DNA of 64,000 bases from Mesorhizobium loti CJ3sym (GTDB lineage: Bacteria; Pseudomonadota; Alphaproteobacteria; Rhizobiales; Rhizobiaceae): the NCBI RefSeq assembly GCF_000472785.1, contig NZ_AXAL01000009.1:224463-288462 (forward strand), given 5' to 3'. Positions 36,187 through 45,477 of this stretch are shown here, piece after piece (position 1 is the first letter of the stretch; each line of letters begins with the position of its first letter). Made by a program: the position numbers and the translations under genes. The notes below the pieces were generated by a model. That model had not been told where the DNA came from, ran no database searches, and was given only the letters and a program-made list of their open reading frames with translations.

Positions 36187-37134
36187 ATGATCTTGGTGAA
36201 ATCGCTGGCTGGCAAACCCTGGGTGTGGTCGTTCATCGGAGCGCTTGTCGTGTGGCTGGCGACGATCATCTTCACCGGCGGCTATGGCGCCGGCGGCATG
36301 GTCACGGCCGCGCTGTCGCTCGCCGTGTTCACCGTCATTGTCGGCGTCGGCCAGATGTTCGTCATTACGCTCGGCCCCGGCAATGTCGACCTGTCGCTGC
36401 CGGCCAATATCGGCCTGGCCAGTGCCGTAGCCATGAAGGTGATGGGCGGCAGCGATTCCATGATCATCGTCGGGTTGCTGGCCGCGCTCGCTTGCGGCGC
36501 CGCGATCGGTGCAGTCAACTACCTGCTGATCTGGGCGCTGCGCATTCCGCCGATCATCGCCACTTTGTCGGCGAGCTTCATCATCCAGTCTATCGACATC
36601 AGCTATGGGCGCGGGCTGCAGATCAAGCCGCCGCCGGGCTTTGCCGATTTCGCCAACTGGCAAATTCTGGGCGTTCCCGTGCTGGCTATCCTCACCGTGC
36701 TGTTCACCGTCGGCGCGGCCATCGCGCTGCAGCGCATGATCTACGGCCGCTCGGTGCTGGCGATCGGCCAGAACATCCGCGCCGCCTGGCTGGCCGGCGT
36801 CAATGTCGGCCGCATCCGCCTCCTCACCTACACGCTGTCGGGCGCGCTCGGTGGCATCGATGGGGCGCTGCTCGCCGGCTATTTCCGTGGCGCCAATGTC
36901 GACATCGGCAATGAATATCTGCTGGCCTCGATCGCCGTCGTCGTCATCGGCGGCACGTCGGTCGCCGGCGGCAAGGCCAATGTGCCGGGCGTGTGGGGCG
37001 CGGCGCTGTTCCTGGTGCTGCTGCTCACCATGCTCAACACGTTCGGCGTCAGTGCCGGGGTGCGGCTGTTGCTGACGGGGCTGATCATTGTGGGAGTGAT
37101 TACGGCGGCGGGTGGCGAGAAGGCGGCGCGGTGA
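36187..37134 (+). CDS. Sugar ABC transporter permease (RbsC type), second
   Basis: A 315-residue paralogue of the preceding permease with the same signature (MFVITLGPGNVDLSLPANIG and IAVVVIGGTSVAGGKANVPG). Two different permeases imply a heterodimeric channel. It begins three bases after the first permease gene and its stop overlaps the start of a 25-codon open frame. Confidence 0.9.
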   Translation: MILVKSLAGKPWVWSFIGALVVWLATIIFTGGYGAGGMVTAALSLAVFTVIVGVGQMFVITLGPGNVDLSLPANIGLASAVAMKVMGGSDSMIIVGLLAALACGAAIGAVNYLLIWALRIPPIIATLSASFIIQSIDISYGRGLQIKPPPGFADFANWQILGVPVLAILTVLFTVGAAIALQRMIYGRSVLAIGQNIRAAWLAGVNVGRIRLLTYTLSGALGGIDGALLAGYFRGANVDIGNEYLLASIAVVVIGGTSVAGGKANVPGVWGAALFLVLLLTMLNTFGVSAGVRLLLTGLIIVGVITAAGGEKAAR

Positions 37135-37208
37135 GCCGGCCCCAAATTGCGTGCGTCAACATGACGATGCCGGAGATGCTGGCGGCGGAGGCCGCCGGCC
37201 AGCGCTAA
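37131..37208 (+). pseudogene. 25-codon open frame coupled to the permease; possible gene remnant
   Basis: A GTG whose GTGA overlaps the permease stop by four bases opens a 25-codon frame (VSRPQIACVNMTMPEMLAAE...GQR). Four-base overlaps are typical of real operon genes, but 25 residues is too short for the metabolic enzyme usually found here. It may be the N-terminus of a gene whose remainder was deleted. I do not recognise the parent family. Confidence 0.35.
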
Positions 37209-37306
37209 TCATTGTGCCAGGTCGGCATCCGGTTCCCATCCGCGTGCAAGCGCTGTAAATCCCGTTCGCGCGGCCCTTGCCGCTTGCCATTGCCCGGAGG
37301 TTTTAC

Positions 37307-39373
37307 TTGTCCGATTTCGTGAAGATCAGCCGCGACGACGATATCGCCCTCGTCACCATCGACAACCGGCCGGTCAATGCGCTGAGTTTTCATGTCCGCG
37401 GGCCGCTGATGCAGGCGCTGGTCTCGCTGCGCGATGATGCATCGGTCGCGGCCATCATCATCGCTTGTGCTGGACGGACCTTTATCGCCGGCGCCGACAT
37501 CACCGAGTTCGGCAAACCGGTGCAGCAGCCGGATCTGCGCGCCCTGATCGTGACGCTTGAGAGCATCACCAAGCCGACCGTCGCCGCCATCCACGGCACC
37601 GCGCTCGGCGGCGGTCTGGAGCTGGCGCTCGGTTGCCATTTTCGCGTTGCCGATGCCGGCGCCAAGCTCGGCCTGCCGGAAGTTAAGCTCGGCCTGCTGC
37701 CGGGCGCCGGCGGCACGGTGCGGCTGCCGCGCCTCGTCGGTGCGGTGAAGGCGCTGAAGATGATCGTTTCAGGCACGCCGATTGGCGCGACCGAGGCGCA
37801 TGCCGCCGGTCTGGTCGATGCCGTCTTCGAAGGCGATCTGGCCACGCATGCCGTGAACTTCGCCCGGGAAATCGCCCGCAAGGGTGGTCCTTTCACGCCG
37901 GTGCGTGATCGCAATGCCGGGGAAACAAACCTCGGCGCCTTCGACGCCGAGGCGGCGGATCTCGCCAGGAAGGCGCGCGGGCTGGAAGCGCCGCTCGCCT
38001 GTGCGCAAGCGGTACGCAATGCCGTCACGCTGACTTTCGACGAAGCATTGGCGGCGGAGCGGGCGCTGTTTGTGAAACTGGTCGCCAGCGACCAGTCACG
38101 GGCGCAGCGCCATCTGTTCTTCGCCGAACGTGAGGCGGCTAAGATTCCGGCCAAGGGCATCGTAAAGCGCAGGATTGGCCGCGTCGGCGTCATCGGCGCC
38201 GGCACGATGGGCGGCGGCATCGCCATGGCCTTCGCCAATGGCGGCTATCCCGTCACTTTGCTGGAAACGAGCCAGGAGGTATTGGATCGCGGGCTGGGCA
38301 CGATCGAGAAGAACTATGCTGTTTCGGTCTCGCGTGGCTCGTTGAGCGAAGACGCCAAGCGTCAGCGCCTCGCCCAGTTCAAAGGTTCCACCGACTATGC
38401 CGATCTCGCCGATTGCGACCTGATCGTCGAGGCGGTGTTCGAGGACATGGCGGTCAAGAAGGAAGTCTTTGGCAAGCTCGACGCGATAGCCAAGGCGGGC
38501 GCCATCCTCGCCACCAACACCTCCTATCTCGACATCAATGAAATCGCCGCCTCGATCTCGCGGCCGCAGGACATGCTCGGCCTGCATTTCTTCTCACCGG
38601 CCAATGTCATGAAGCTGCTGGAGATCGTGCGCGCCGACAAGACCGCGCCCGATGCGCTGGCGACCGTGGTCGATATGGCGCGCAGGATCGGCAAGGTGGC
38701 TGTCGTCGTCGGTGTCTGCCACGGCTTCGTCGGCAACCGCATGCTGGCGGCGCGTGGCTCGGAATCCGAGGCGCTGCTGCTGGAGGGGGCGACGCCCGGC
38801 CAGATCGACAAGGCGTTCACGGATTTCGGCTGGCCGATGGGACCGTTCCAGATGGGCGATCTCGCCGGTCTCGACATTGGCTGGCGCAACCGCAAGGCAC
38901 GCGGCCTGACAGCCGCTATCGCCGATACGCTGTGCGAACAGGGGCGATTCGGCCAGAAGACCGGTCGGGGGTTCTATCTCTACGAGGCCGGTGCGCGCGC
39001 GGGTGTCCCTGATCCCGAGGTCGAGACGCTGATCCGCGAAAAGGCTGCGGAAAAGGGCATAAAACCGAGGGAGATCGGGGCCGAGGAAATCATCGAGCGC
39101 ACGCTCTATCCGCTGGTCAACGAGGGCGCGAAAATCCTCGAAGAGAAGATCGCGGCCCGCGCGTCCGACATCGATGTCGTCTGGGTCAACGGTTACGGGT
39201 TCCCGATCGGCAAGGGCGGTCCGATGTTCTGGGCTGGCCTTGAAGGGGCGGCCAGGATTATCGACCGGCTCGACCACTGGCATCGTCAGACCGGCAAGGA
39301 GGTCTTCAAGCCTGCGCCGCTGCTGAAGCGGATGGCAGAGATCGGCTCGTGGGAGACTGACGCGACTGGTTGA
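37307..39373 (+). CDS. Fused enoyl-CoA hydratase/3-hydroxyacyl-CoA dehydrogenase (FadB/FadJ type)
   Basis: A 688-residue beta-oxidation enzyme. The crotonase domain (about 1-190) carries the oxyanion-hole motifs [13 protein letters not shown] and [18 protein letters not shown], and the Glu region [14 protein letters not shown]. The NAD-binding 3-hydroxyacyl-CoA dehydrogenase domain follows from about residue 290 ([19 protein letters not shown]) with two C-terminal helical domains. GGAGG lies seven bases before a TTG at 37307, and this starts right at the crotonase fold, so TTG is the preferred start. It converges with the aromatic operon 27 bases downstream. Confidence 0.92.
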   Translation: MSDFVKISRDDDIALVTIDNRPVNALSFHVRGPLMQALVSLRDDASVAAIIIACAGRTFIAGADITEFGKPVQQPDLRALIVTLESITKPTVAAIHGTALGGGLELALGCHFRVADAGAKLGLPEVKLGLLPGAGGTVRLPRLVGAVKALKMIVSGTPIGATEAHAAGLVDAVFEGDLATHAVNFAREIARKGGPFTPVRDRNAGETNLGAFDAEAADLARKARGLEAPLACAQAVRNAVTLTFDEALAAERALFVKLVASDQSRAQRHLFFAEREAAKIPAKGIVKRRIGRVGVIGAGTMGGGIAMAFANGGYPVTLLETSQEVLDRGLGTIEKNYAVSVSRGSLSEDAKRQRLAQFKGSTDYADLADCDLIVEAVFEDMAVKKEVFGKLDAIAKAGAILATNTSYLDINEIAASISRPQDMLGLHFFSPANVMKLLEIVRADKTAPDALATVVDMARRIGKVAVVVGVCHGFVGNRMLAARGSESEALLLEGATPGQIDKAFTDFGWPMGPFQMGDLAGLDIGWRNRKARGLTAAIADTLCEQGRFGQKTGRGFYLYEAGARAGVPDPEVETLIREKAAEKGIKPREIGAEEIIERTLYPLVNEGAKILEEKIAARASDIDVVWVNGYGFPIGKGGPMFWAGLEGAARIIDRLDHWHRQTGKEVFKPAPLLKRMAEIGSWETDATG

Positions 39374-39400
39374 CCACGCTATCCCAGTGGCAAGGGATCG

Positions 39401-40279
39401 CTATCCCCTCGCGAGCACGAAATCGTGCTCGACCTCCCAGAACGGGCTGGCGAATTCGAGACCCTTGGCGCGGACCGGATCGTCGATGCGCCTGAATTCG
39501 GCGAGCAGGGTCTCCTTCACGCCGAACACCGCGTCCGAATTGATGTAGGGATCGTCGGGATCGAAGATGTGGGTGGTCAGCGTCTCGAAGCCGTCAGCCT
39601 TGAGGATGTAGTGCAGATGCGCCGGGCGGTAGGGGTGGCGGCCGAGCGCATGCAGCAGCTTGCCGACCGTGCCGTCATCGGGGATCGGGTAGAATTTCGG
39701 CTTCACGGCGCGAAACCAATAGCGGCCGTCGGTGCCAGTGCGGAAGACGCCGCGCAGGTTGAAGTCGGGCTGGATGCCCTTCTGCTGCACATCGTAGAAA
39801 CCCTCGTCATTGGCCTGCCAGACATCGAGGACGGCGTTGGCAATCGGCTTTCTGTCGGTGTCGAGGATGCGGCCATGGATGAACATGTCCTCGCCCTTCT
39901 GGTCGAGACAGATGTTGGCTCCCATCGGCAGCTCCGGCGCGTCGGCGAGGTGGAAGGGTCCGAGCACCGTCGATTCCGAAGCGCCTGAAGGCTTGCGGTT
40001 GTTGATGGCGTCGACCAGCATCGAAACGCCGAGCACATCGGACAGCAGGATGAATTCCTGCCGCCATTCGGTGGAGAGCTGGCCGGTTTTCGTCAAAAAC
40101 AAGATCGCCTCGAACCACTCGTCTTGTGTCGGCTCGATCTCCTTGACCGCCTCATGCAGTTTGCGGGTGATGACATCCATCACCGCCTTCAGCCGCTCAT
40201 CCCTGGCGTTCTTGTTGCGGCCGGTGACGACCTCGACAGAATTCGCCTCGGTGAAGAAGCCTTTCTCGTGCGCTTCCAT
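39401..40279 (-). CDS. Hydroxyquinol 1,2-dioxygenase (intradiol), first copy
   Basis: A 292-residue non-haem Fe(III) intradiol dioxygenase cleaving 1,2,4-trihydroxybenzene to maleylacetate. The N-terminal helical linker domain is followed by the catalytic barrel. Iron ligands: Tyr in DEGFYDVQQ, Tyr in KPKFYPIPDDG, and two His in RPAHLHYIL. The NSVEVVTGRNKNARDERL opening and FYPIPDDGTVG favour hydroxyquinol over catechol. The ATG at 40279 with GGTGAGAG upstream is chosen over a GTG at 40288. Last gene of the nine-gene operon; a second copy is the first gene. Confidence 0.93.
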   Translation of the reverse strand: MEAHEKGFFTEANSVEVVTGRNKNARDERLKAVMDVITRKLHEAVKEIEPTQDEWFEAILFLTKTGQLSTEWRQEFILLSDVLGVSMLVDAINNRKPSGASESTVLGPFHLADAPELPMGANICLDQKGEDMFIHGRILDTDRKPIANAVLDVWQANDEGFYDVQQKGIQPDFNLRGVFRTGTDGRYWFRAVKPKFYPIPDDGTVGKLLHALGRHPYRPAHLHYILKADGFETLTTHIFDPDDPYINSDAVFGVKETLLAEFRRIDDPVRAKGLEFASPFWEVEHDFVLARG

Positions 40280-40284
40280 ATCTC

Positions 40285-42039
40285 TCACCTGTCCAGGATT
40301 GACGCCAGGGCCTTGCGCAGGTCCGCTGTCGGATCGCCGCTGATCGCATCCTTTCGCCAGCCTACGTGCTGGTCGGGCCGCACCAGAAGAACGCCGCTGT
40401 CGCGGATTTCGCGGGCGCGCGCCCAGTCGCCGGAGAAATCCTGCCAGGGCTGGCGCGGGCCAATCAGATGCCCCGTGATGTCGATGCCTAGTTCCTTGCC
40501 GACGGTCTTGGCGGCGTCGAGCCAGCCTTGGCCGCCAATGCCGGTCAGTACGGTGAACTTGCCGTGCCCAGTCAGGTCGAGCGTGGAAACCTTGTCACCC
40601 CGATCCGAATGGACCCAGACATGCGGCACTCGTGCGCCGGGCCAGGATGTCGGCTGGTAATGCAGTTCGGCGTCTTTCTCGAAGGCTGGTTCCTTCTGGC
40701 CGTCGGTGACGATGGCGTTCGAGATATAGCGCTGGTTCATCTCGACGCCATGAGCATCGAATTCATAGACCTTTGAAGCGATGGTCTCGCGGATCTTGGC
40801 GCGTTGCGCTTCGGCCGCCGCCGTATCATCGCAGCGCGCATCCATGTTGGACTGCATCTTCACCGGATCGATGGAATCGAGCAGGCCGAGCGCCTTGAAG
40901 ATCGGGCCGAATTCCTCGATCGACTTGTTGGCACGGGTGACGATCTGCTTGGCCACCGGGGCACGCTCCTGCGAATAGGAGTCGAGCAGTTTTGGGCCAG
41001 CCTTGCCCTTGATGACATAAGCGAGCTTCCAGGCGAGGTTGAAACCGTCCTGGATCGAGGTGTTGGAGCCCAGCCCGTTCGAAGGCGGGTGGCGATGGAT
41101 GGCGTCGCCCATGCAGAAGACGCGGCCCTTGGAGGTCTGCGTGGCGTACATGTTGTTGACGGTCCAGGTCGATACCGACTGGATCTCGATCTCCAGCTCG
41201 GGATCGCCGACCAAGTCACGCGCGACCTTCCTGGCGAAGGCGTCGTCGACCTTGGGCGCCGGCTGGTTGATGTCATAGCCCCAGACGATCAGCCATTCGT
41301 TCCATGGCCGGATCATGCGCACCAGGCCCATGCCGATGCCGCCGACATCGGCGCCTGGCTGCACCACCCAGTAGAGCACCGACGGGCGGTGGGCGACGTA
41401 TTTCGACAGATCGGCCTTGAACAGGATGTTCATCGAGCCGCCGACGCCCATCTTGCCTTCGAAAGGCAGGCCGGCATGTTCGGCGACCAGCGAATTGCCG
41501 CCGTCGGCGCCGACCAGATACTTTGAGCGGATGGTGACATCCTTGCCGGTCAGCCGATCGCGGCAAGTCGTGGTGACGCCGTCCGCGTCCTGCACATGCG
41601 ACAGGTACTCCATCGACATGCGCGATTGCGTGCCGCGCGAACAGGCGGTCTTGAACAGCAGCGGCTCCATGAAGGTCTGCGGCAAATCGTTCATGTGCGA
41701 GGGCGATGACAAAAGGTGCTCGGCACGGGAGAGCGGATGCTTGCCCCAACTGCGCATGCGGCCGATCTCCTCGCCGGCGAGCGAGGTGCAGAACACGTTC
41801 TCGCCCATCAAATCCTGCTCGGTGGCGTGCATATAGGCTTCCGCCTCGACCTCTTGGCCGAGGTCGCGCAACACCTCCATGGTGCGCTGGTTGGTGATGT
41901 GGGCGCGCGGCGTCGCGGCCAGCCAGCGATAGCGGTTGATGACCATGTTCTCGACGCCATAGGTCGAAAGCAAAGCTGCGGTGGCCGAGCCTGCGGGCCC
42001 GGTGCCGATGGTCAGCACGTCGGTAGTGATGTCAGCCAT
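40285..42039 (-). CDS. FAD-dependent phenol/resorcinol hydroxylase (TfdB/phenol 2-monooxygenase family)
   Basis: A 584-residue class A flavoprotein monooxygenase. FAD motifs are TIGTGPAGSATAALLSTYG, the second YLVGADGGNSLV (DG motif) and GRVFCMGDAIHRHPPSNGLG (GD motif), with a thioredoxin-like C-terminal domain. The family hydroxylates phenols ortho to a hydroxyl using NAD(P)H and O2. Next to two hydroxyquinol dioxygenases and maleylacetate reductase, conversion of resorcinol or a substituted phenol to hydroxyquinol is most likely. It overlaps livM by eight bases. Confidence 0.9.
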   Translation of the reverse strand: MADITTDVLTIGTGPAGSATAALLSTYGVENMVINRYRWLAATPRAHITNQRTMEVLRDLGQEVEAEAYMHATEQDLMGENVFCTSLAGEEIGRMRSWGKHPLSRAEHLLSSPSHMNDLPQTFMEPLLFKTACSRGTQSRMSMEYLSHVQDADGVTTTCRDRLTGKDVTIRSKYLVGADGGNSLVAEHAGLPFEGKMGVGGSMNILFKADLSKYVAHRPSVLYWVVQPGADVGGIGMGLVRMIRPWNEWLIVWGYDINQPAPKVDDAFARKVARDLVGDPELEIEIQSVSTWTVNNMYATQTSKGRVFCMGDAIHRHPPSNGLGSNTSIQDGFNLAWKLAYVIKGKAGPKLLDSYSQERAPVAKQIVTRANKSIEEFGPIFKALGLLDSIDPVKMQSNMDARCDDTAAAEAQRAKIRETIASKVYEFDAHGVEMNQRYISNAIVTDGQKEPAFEKDAELHYQPTSWPGARVPHVWVHSDRGDKVSTLDLTGHGKFTVLTGIGGQGWLDAAKTVGKELGIDITGHLIGPRQPWQDFSGDWARAREIRDSGVLLVRPDQHVGWRKDAISGDPTADLRKALASILDR

Positions 42040-43120
42040 GCGGCCCTCCGTTTTTGCTTGACATTAATGGCCCGCCGGTCAGCCGGCGGCGAACCGGAAA
42101 AAGCTGGATGCCGGTGCGCTCGGCAAACAGGCCCCACAGGCCGCGCGGCGCAAACAGCATGATGACGATGCCGATCAGTCCGAGGATCAGCAGATACCAG
42201 GAGCCGTAATCGGCCAGCAGGTTTTGCAGAAGATAGAAGACGATGACGCCGACGATCGGCCCTTCGATGGTGCCGATGCCGCCGATGACGACGATGAAGA
42301 TGACATAGGCGGTCCAGTCGACGACGGAGAAGGCGGCGTCGGGCGAAATGCGCGCCTTCTGCACATAGATCAGCGCGCCACAGAGACCGGTGCCGAAGGC
42401 CGCCGCCAGATAGACCAGCGTCTTCATGCGGCGGGCATCGACACCGACCGAACGTGCGGCTTCCTGGTTGTCGCGCACCGCTGCGAGCCCCAATCCCTGC
42501 TTCGAGCGCAGCAGGCGGTAGACCAGGCCGATCGTGGCGATGGCGAGCAGCAGCGCCAGCCAGTAGGTCAGGATGTCGCCGGCGCCGGAGGATTTGACGC
42601 CGAACAATTCGCCGACAAACTTCAGTGCGGGCATGTCGCGCGTCGCTTCACGGGGCAGCGAGGTGCCGGTGCCGCCGCCGAGCATCTTCCATTGCGCCAA
42701 CGCCAGCCGCACCACTTCGGCGATGACCCAGCTGCCGATGGCGAAATAGGCACCCTGCAAACGAAACAGGAAGAAGGCGGTGGGGATGGCGAGCAAGGCG
42801 CTGGCGATGCCGGCGAGCAGGATCGCGATCAGCGGATCGAGCCCGGCGAGGATGACCAGGGCAAACATGGCGTAAGCGCCAAAGCCGACAAAGGCCTGCT
42901 GTCCGACCGAGACCAGCCCGGCATAGCCGGCGAGCAGGTTCCAGTTCTGTGCCAGCACGAGCATGGTCAGGATGAAGAACAGGTCTTGCATCACGCTGCG
43001 CGAGGCGAACAGCGGTGCGGCAAAGGCGAGCAGGATGATCAGCGCGGCGACGATGGCTGATATCGCTGACGCTTTGGTCTGCGTTTCGACTCTCCAGGGT
43101 GTTAGCGAGGTGTCGGTCAT
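42032..43120 (-). CDS. livM: Branched-chain-type ABC transporter permease LivM
   Basis: A 362-residue inner-membrane permease with about ten hydrophobic segments and the LivM signatures LAGYAGLVSVGQQAFVGFGA and FVVVIGGIGTIEGP-like FIVVIGGIGTIEGPIVG. The frame is open further upstream inside livH, but the ATG at 43120, four bases after the livH stop, is the natural start. In this operon it probably imports an aromatic acid or phenol rather than an amino acid (inference from neighbours). Confidence 0.92.
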   Translation of the reverse strand: MTDTSLTPWRVETQTKASAISAIVAALIILLAFAAPLFASRSVMQDLFFILTMLVLAQNWNLLAGYAGLVSVGQQAFVGFGAYAMFALVILAGLDPLIAILLAGIASALLAIPTAFFLFRLQGAYFAIGSWVIAEVVRLALAQWKMLGGGTGTSLPREATRDMPALKFVGELFGVKSSGAGDILTYWLALLLAIATIGLVYRLLRSKQGLGLAAVRDNQEAARSVGVDARRMKTLVYLAAAFGTGLCGALIYVQKARISPDAAFSVVDWTAYVIFIVVIGGIGTIEGPIVGVIVFYLLQNLLADYGSWYLLILGLIGIVIMLFAPRGLWGLFAERTGIQLFPVRRRLTGGPLMSSKNGGPHG

Positions 43121-43124
43121 GCGC

Positions 43125-43988
43125 TCAATCCACCGCACGCGGAAACAGGCCGCGCGGCCGGACCAGCAGCACGACGAGGAAGGCCAGATGCCCGGCGAGG
43201 ATTTGCCATTCCGGGTTGATCGCGGCGCCAAAGGTTTGGGCGATGCCGATGACGATGCCGCCGGCGAGCGTGCCCCACAGCGAGCCAAGGCCGCCGATGA
43301 TAACCGCCTCGAAGGCGTAGATAAGCCGCGCTGGGCCGATGGTCGGATCGAAATTGGCGCGCGTACCGAGATAGAGCGCAGCAATCGTCACCACAACCAT
43401 GGCGATGCCGGTGGCGGTTGCGAAGATGCGCTTCGGCTGGATACCCATCAGCCCTGCTGTGACCGGATCGTCCGAGGTGGCGCGGAAGGCGCGGCCGAGC
43501 GAGGTGCGATAGAAGAGCTGGTTCAGCCCGACGATCACCGCGACTGCCGAGGCCAGGGTCAACAGTGGCATGACGCCGACATTGATCGGCCCCAGCGCAA
43601 CGGATGCGGAGTCCATCCCGCCGACCGGGATGCGGCGGCTGTCGGCGGTAAAGCCTTCGAGCAGGCCGTTCTGGATGACGATCGACAGGCCGAAGGTGAC
43701 GAGCAGCGGCGGCAGAATGTCAGTGCCCAATGTCTGGTTGAGCAGGAAGAACTGCAGCGCCCAGCCGACCGCGAACATCACAGGCATCGCCACCAGTGCC
43801 GCCAGGAACGGATTGAGGCCAAGGGCCGAGACGAGCACCAGGATCAGGAAGGCAGCAAGCACGATGAGGTCGCCATGCGCCAGATTGACCAGCCGCATGA
43901 TGCCGAAGACGAGGCTGAGGCCCGCCGCGAACAAAGCGTAGAGACCGCCGAGCAGAATGCCCTGAATGATGGTGTCGAGCCATGCCAT
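43125..43988 (-). CDS. livH: Branched-chain-type ABC transporter permease LivH
   Basis: A 287-residue permease of the LivH group: IIQGILLGGLYALFAAGLSLVFG at the N-terminus, MRLVNLAHGDLIVLAAF, and FEAVIIGGLGSLWGTLAGG near the C-terminus are diagnostic. It pairs with LivM. One base separates it from livF. Confidence 0.93.
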   Translation of the reverse strand: MAWLDTIIQGILLGGLYALFAAGLSLVFGIMRLVNLAHGDLIVLAAFLILVLVSALGLNPFLAALVAMPVMFAVGWALQFFLLNQTLGTDILPPLLVTFGLSIVIQNGLLEGFTADSRRIPVGGMDSASVALGPINVGVMPLLTLASAVAVIVGLNQLFYRTSLGRAFRATSDDPVTAGLMGIQPKRIFATATGIAMVVVTIAALYLGTRANFDPTIGPARLIYAFEAVIIGGLGSLWGTLAGGIVIGIAQTFGAAINPEWQILAGHLAFLVVLLVRPRGLFPRAVD

Positions 43989-43989
43989 G

Positions 43990-44694
43990 TCAGGCTACCC
44001 CGAAATACGCAGCGTGAATGGCCTCGCGCGTCAGATCTGAGGGCGAACCGGAGAGCGTGATCCGCCCTTCCATCATGCAGTAGACGCGGTCGGCGACCTT
44101 CAGCGCCTGGCCGATATCCTGCTCAACCACGACGATCGAAGCGCCTGCTTCGCGGATGCGCGGAAAGGCGGCGTAGATATCCTTGATGACGACGGGCGCC
44201 AGGCCAAGGCTGATCTCGTCGCACAGAAGCACGCGCGGGTTGGACATCAGCGCCCGGCCGATCGCCACCATCTGCTGCTGGCCGCCGGACAGCGCCGTGC
44301 CGGGATTGGTGCGTCTCTCCTTAAGGATCGGGAACAGCGCGTAGACGGTGTCGAGGCCCCAATGGCCTTCGACCGCGCGGCCGTAGCGGCCAATAAGAAG
44401 GTTCTCTTCGACGCTTAGCGAGGGAAACAGTTTTCGTCCCTCCGGCACCATGGCGATGCCGCGCGCCACGATGTCGGGCGCGGCCAGGGCGCCGATCTTC
44501 TCACCGTCGAACAGCACCGCGTCTGGTTGATTGGCCAATATGCCTGAAATCGAGCGCATCAGCGTCGTCTTGCCGGCGCCGTTGGCGCCGATGATCGCAA
44601 TCGTCTCGCCCGGATCCAGCGCGATGTCGACGCCGAACAGCGCCTGGAAATCGCCGTAGCGCGCAATGAGGTTTCTGGTCTCGAGCAGCGCCAT
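43990..44694 (-). CDS. livF: Branched-chain-type ABC transporter ATP-binding protein LivF
   Basis: A 234-residue ATPase: Walker A IIGANGAGKTTLMRS, the LivF-specific MVPEGRKLFPSLSVEENL, signature LSGGQQQMVAIGRAL and Walker B VLLCDEISLGLAP. The ATG at 44694 overlaps the livG stop by one base (TGATG), so translation is coupled. Confidence 0.94.
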   Translation of the reverse strand: MALLETRNLIARYGDFQALFGVDIALDPGETIAIIGANGAGKTTLMRSISGILANQPDAVLFDGEKIGALAAPDIVARGIAMVPEGRKLFPSLSVEENLLIGRYGRAVEGHWGLDTVYALFPILKERRTNPGTALSGGQQQMVAIGRALMSNPRVLLCDEISLGLAPVVIKDIYAAFPRIREAGASIVVVEQDIGQALKVADRVYCMMEGRITLSGSPSDLTREAIHAAYFGVA

Positions 44695-45413
44695 CAGACT
44701 TCGATCCCGAGATAGATTTCGCGGACCTCGCGCGACGCCATGACGGTGTCGGGTACGCCCATGCCGATGATCTTGCCGAAATTGAGCACCAGCAGTCGCT
44801 CGACCACCGAGTTCAGAGCATGCAGCACATGCTCGATCCAGATGATCGACATGCCGCCTGTGTGGATGCCTCTGATGGTGTCGACCAGCATGCCGCATTC
44901 GCCTTCGGTCAGGCCACCGGCGATCTCGTCCAGCAGCAGCAGTGTTGGTTCAGTCGCCAGGGCGCGGGCAAGTTCCAGCCGCTTGCGCTGCAAGAGGCTC
45001 AAGCCGCCAGCCGGATGGTTGGCGCGATCGATCAGGCCGGTCTCGACCAGAATTTCGGCGCAGCGGTCGCTCACCTCGGCTTCGGACTTGCGCGCCCCGA
45101 AGGCGCCAGCCACCAGCAGGTTCTCGAACACGGTCAGCTTCTCGAAAGGCTGCGGGATCTGGAAGGAGCGGCCGACGCCGGCAAAGCACCGTTGCATCGG
45201 CGGCAGTCTTGTCACGTCGCGGCCATCGAAGGTGATGGTGCCGGCGTCGGCCGCTATGTTGCCGGTGATCAAGTTGAATAGGGTCGACTTGCCGGCGCCG
45301 TTCGGACCGATGATGCCCAACGCCTCGCCCTCGCCAAGCTCGAACGAAACCGCGTCGGCGACCGTCAGGGCACCGAAGCGTTTCGAGACATTGGCGAGGG
45401 CGAGGATGGGCAT
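44694..45413 (-). CDS. livG: Branched-chain-type ABC transporter ATP-binding protein LivG
   Basis: A 239-residue ATPase: Walker A IIGPNGAGKSTLFNLI, GVGRSFQIPQPFEKLTVFENL, signature LSLLQRKRLELARAL and Walker B LLLLDEIAGGLTEGE. The signature is LSLLQ rather than LSYGQ, a known LivG-type variant. The true start is the ATG at 45413; sequence upstream of it holds a palindromic repeat. Confidence 0.93.
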   Translation of the reverse strand: MPILALANVSKRFGALTVADAVSFELGEGEALGIIGPNGAGKSTLFNLITGNIAADAGTITFDGRDVTRLPPMQRCFAGVGRSFQIPQPFEKLTVFENLLVAGAFGARKSEAEVSDRCAEILVETGLIDRANHPAGGLSLLQRKRLELARALATEPTLLLLDEIAGGLTEGECGMLVDTIRGIHTGGMSIIWIEHVLHALNSVVERLLVLNFGKIIGMGVPDTVMASREVREIYLGIEV

Positions 45414-45424
45414 GGCTAGCCTCT

Positions 45425-45448
45425 CTTCTCCCCGTTCACGGGGAGAAG
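45425..45448. repeat. Palindrome between the binding-protein gene and livG
   Basis: CTTCTCCCC (45425-45433) pairs with GGGGAGAAG (45440-45448) around GTTCAC. Repeats of this look are dispersed in rhizobial genomes. Within the operon it lies just after the binding-protein gene, where such hairpins commonly protect upstream mRNA and reduce downstream expression. Confidence 0.7.
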
Positions 45449-45477
45449 GTGCAGGCAGGAAAGGTGCGAGGTGCCGC

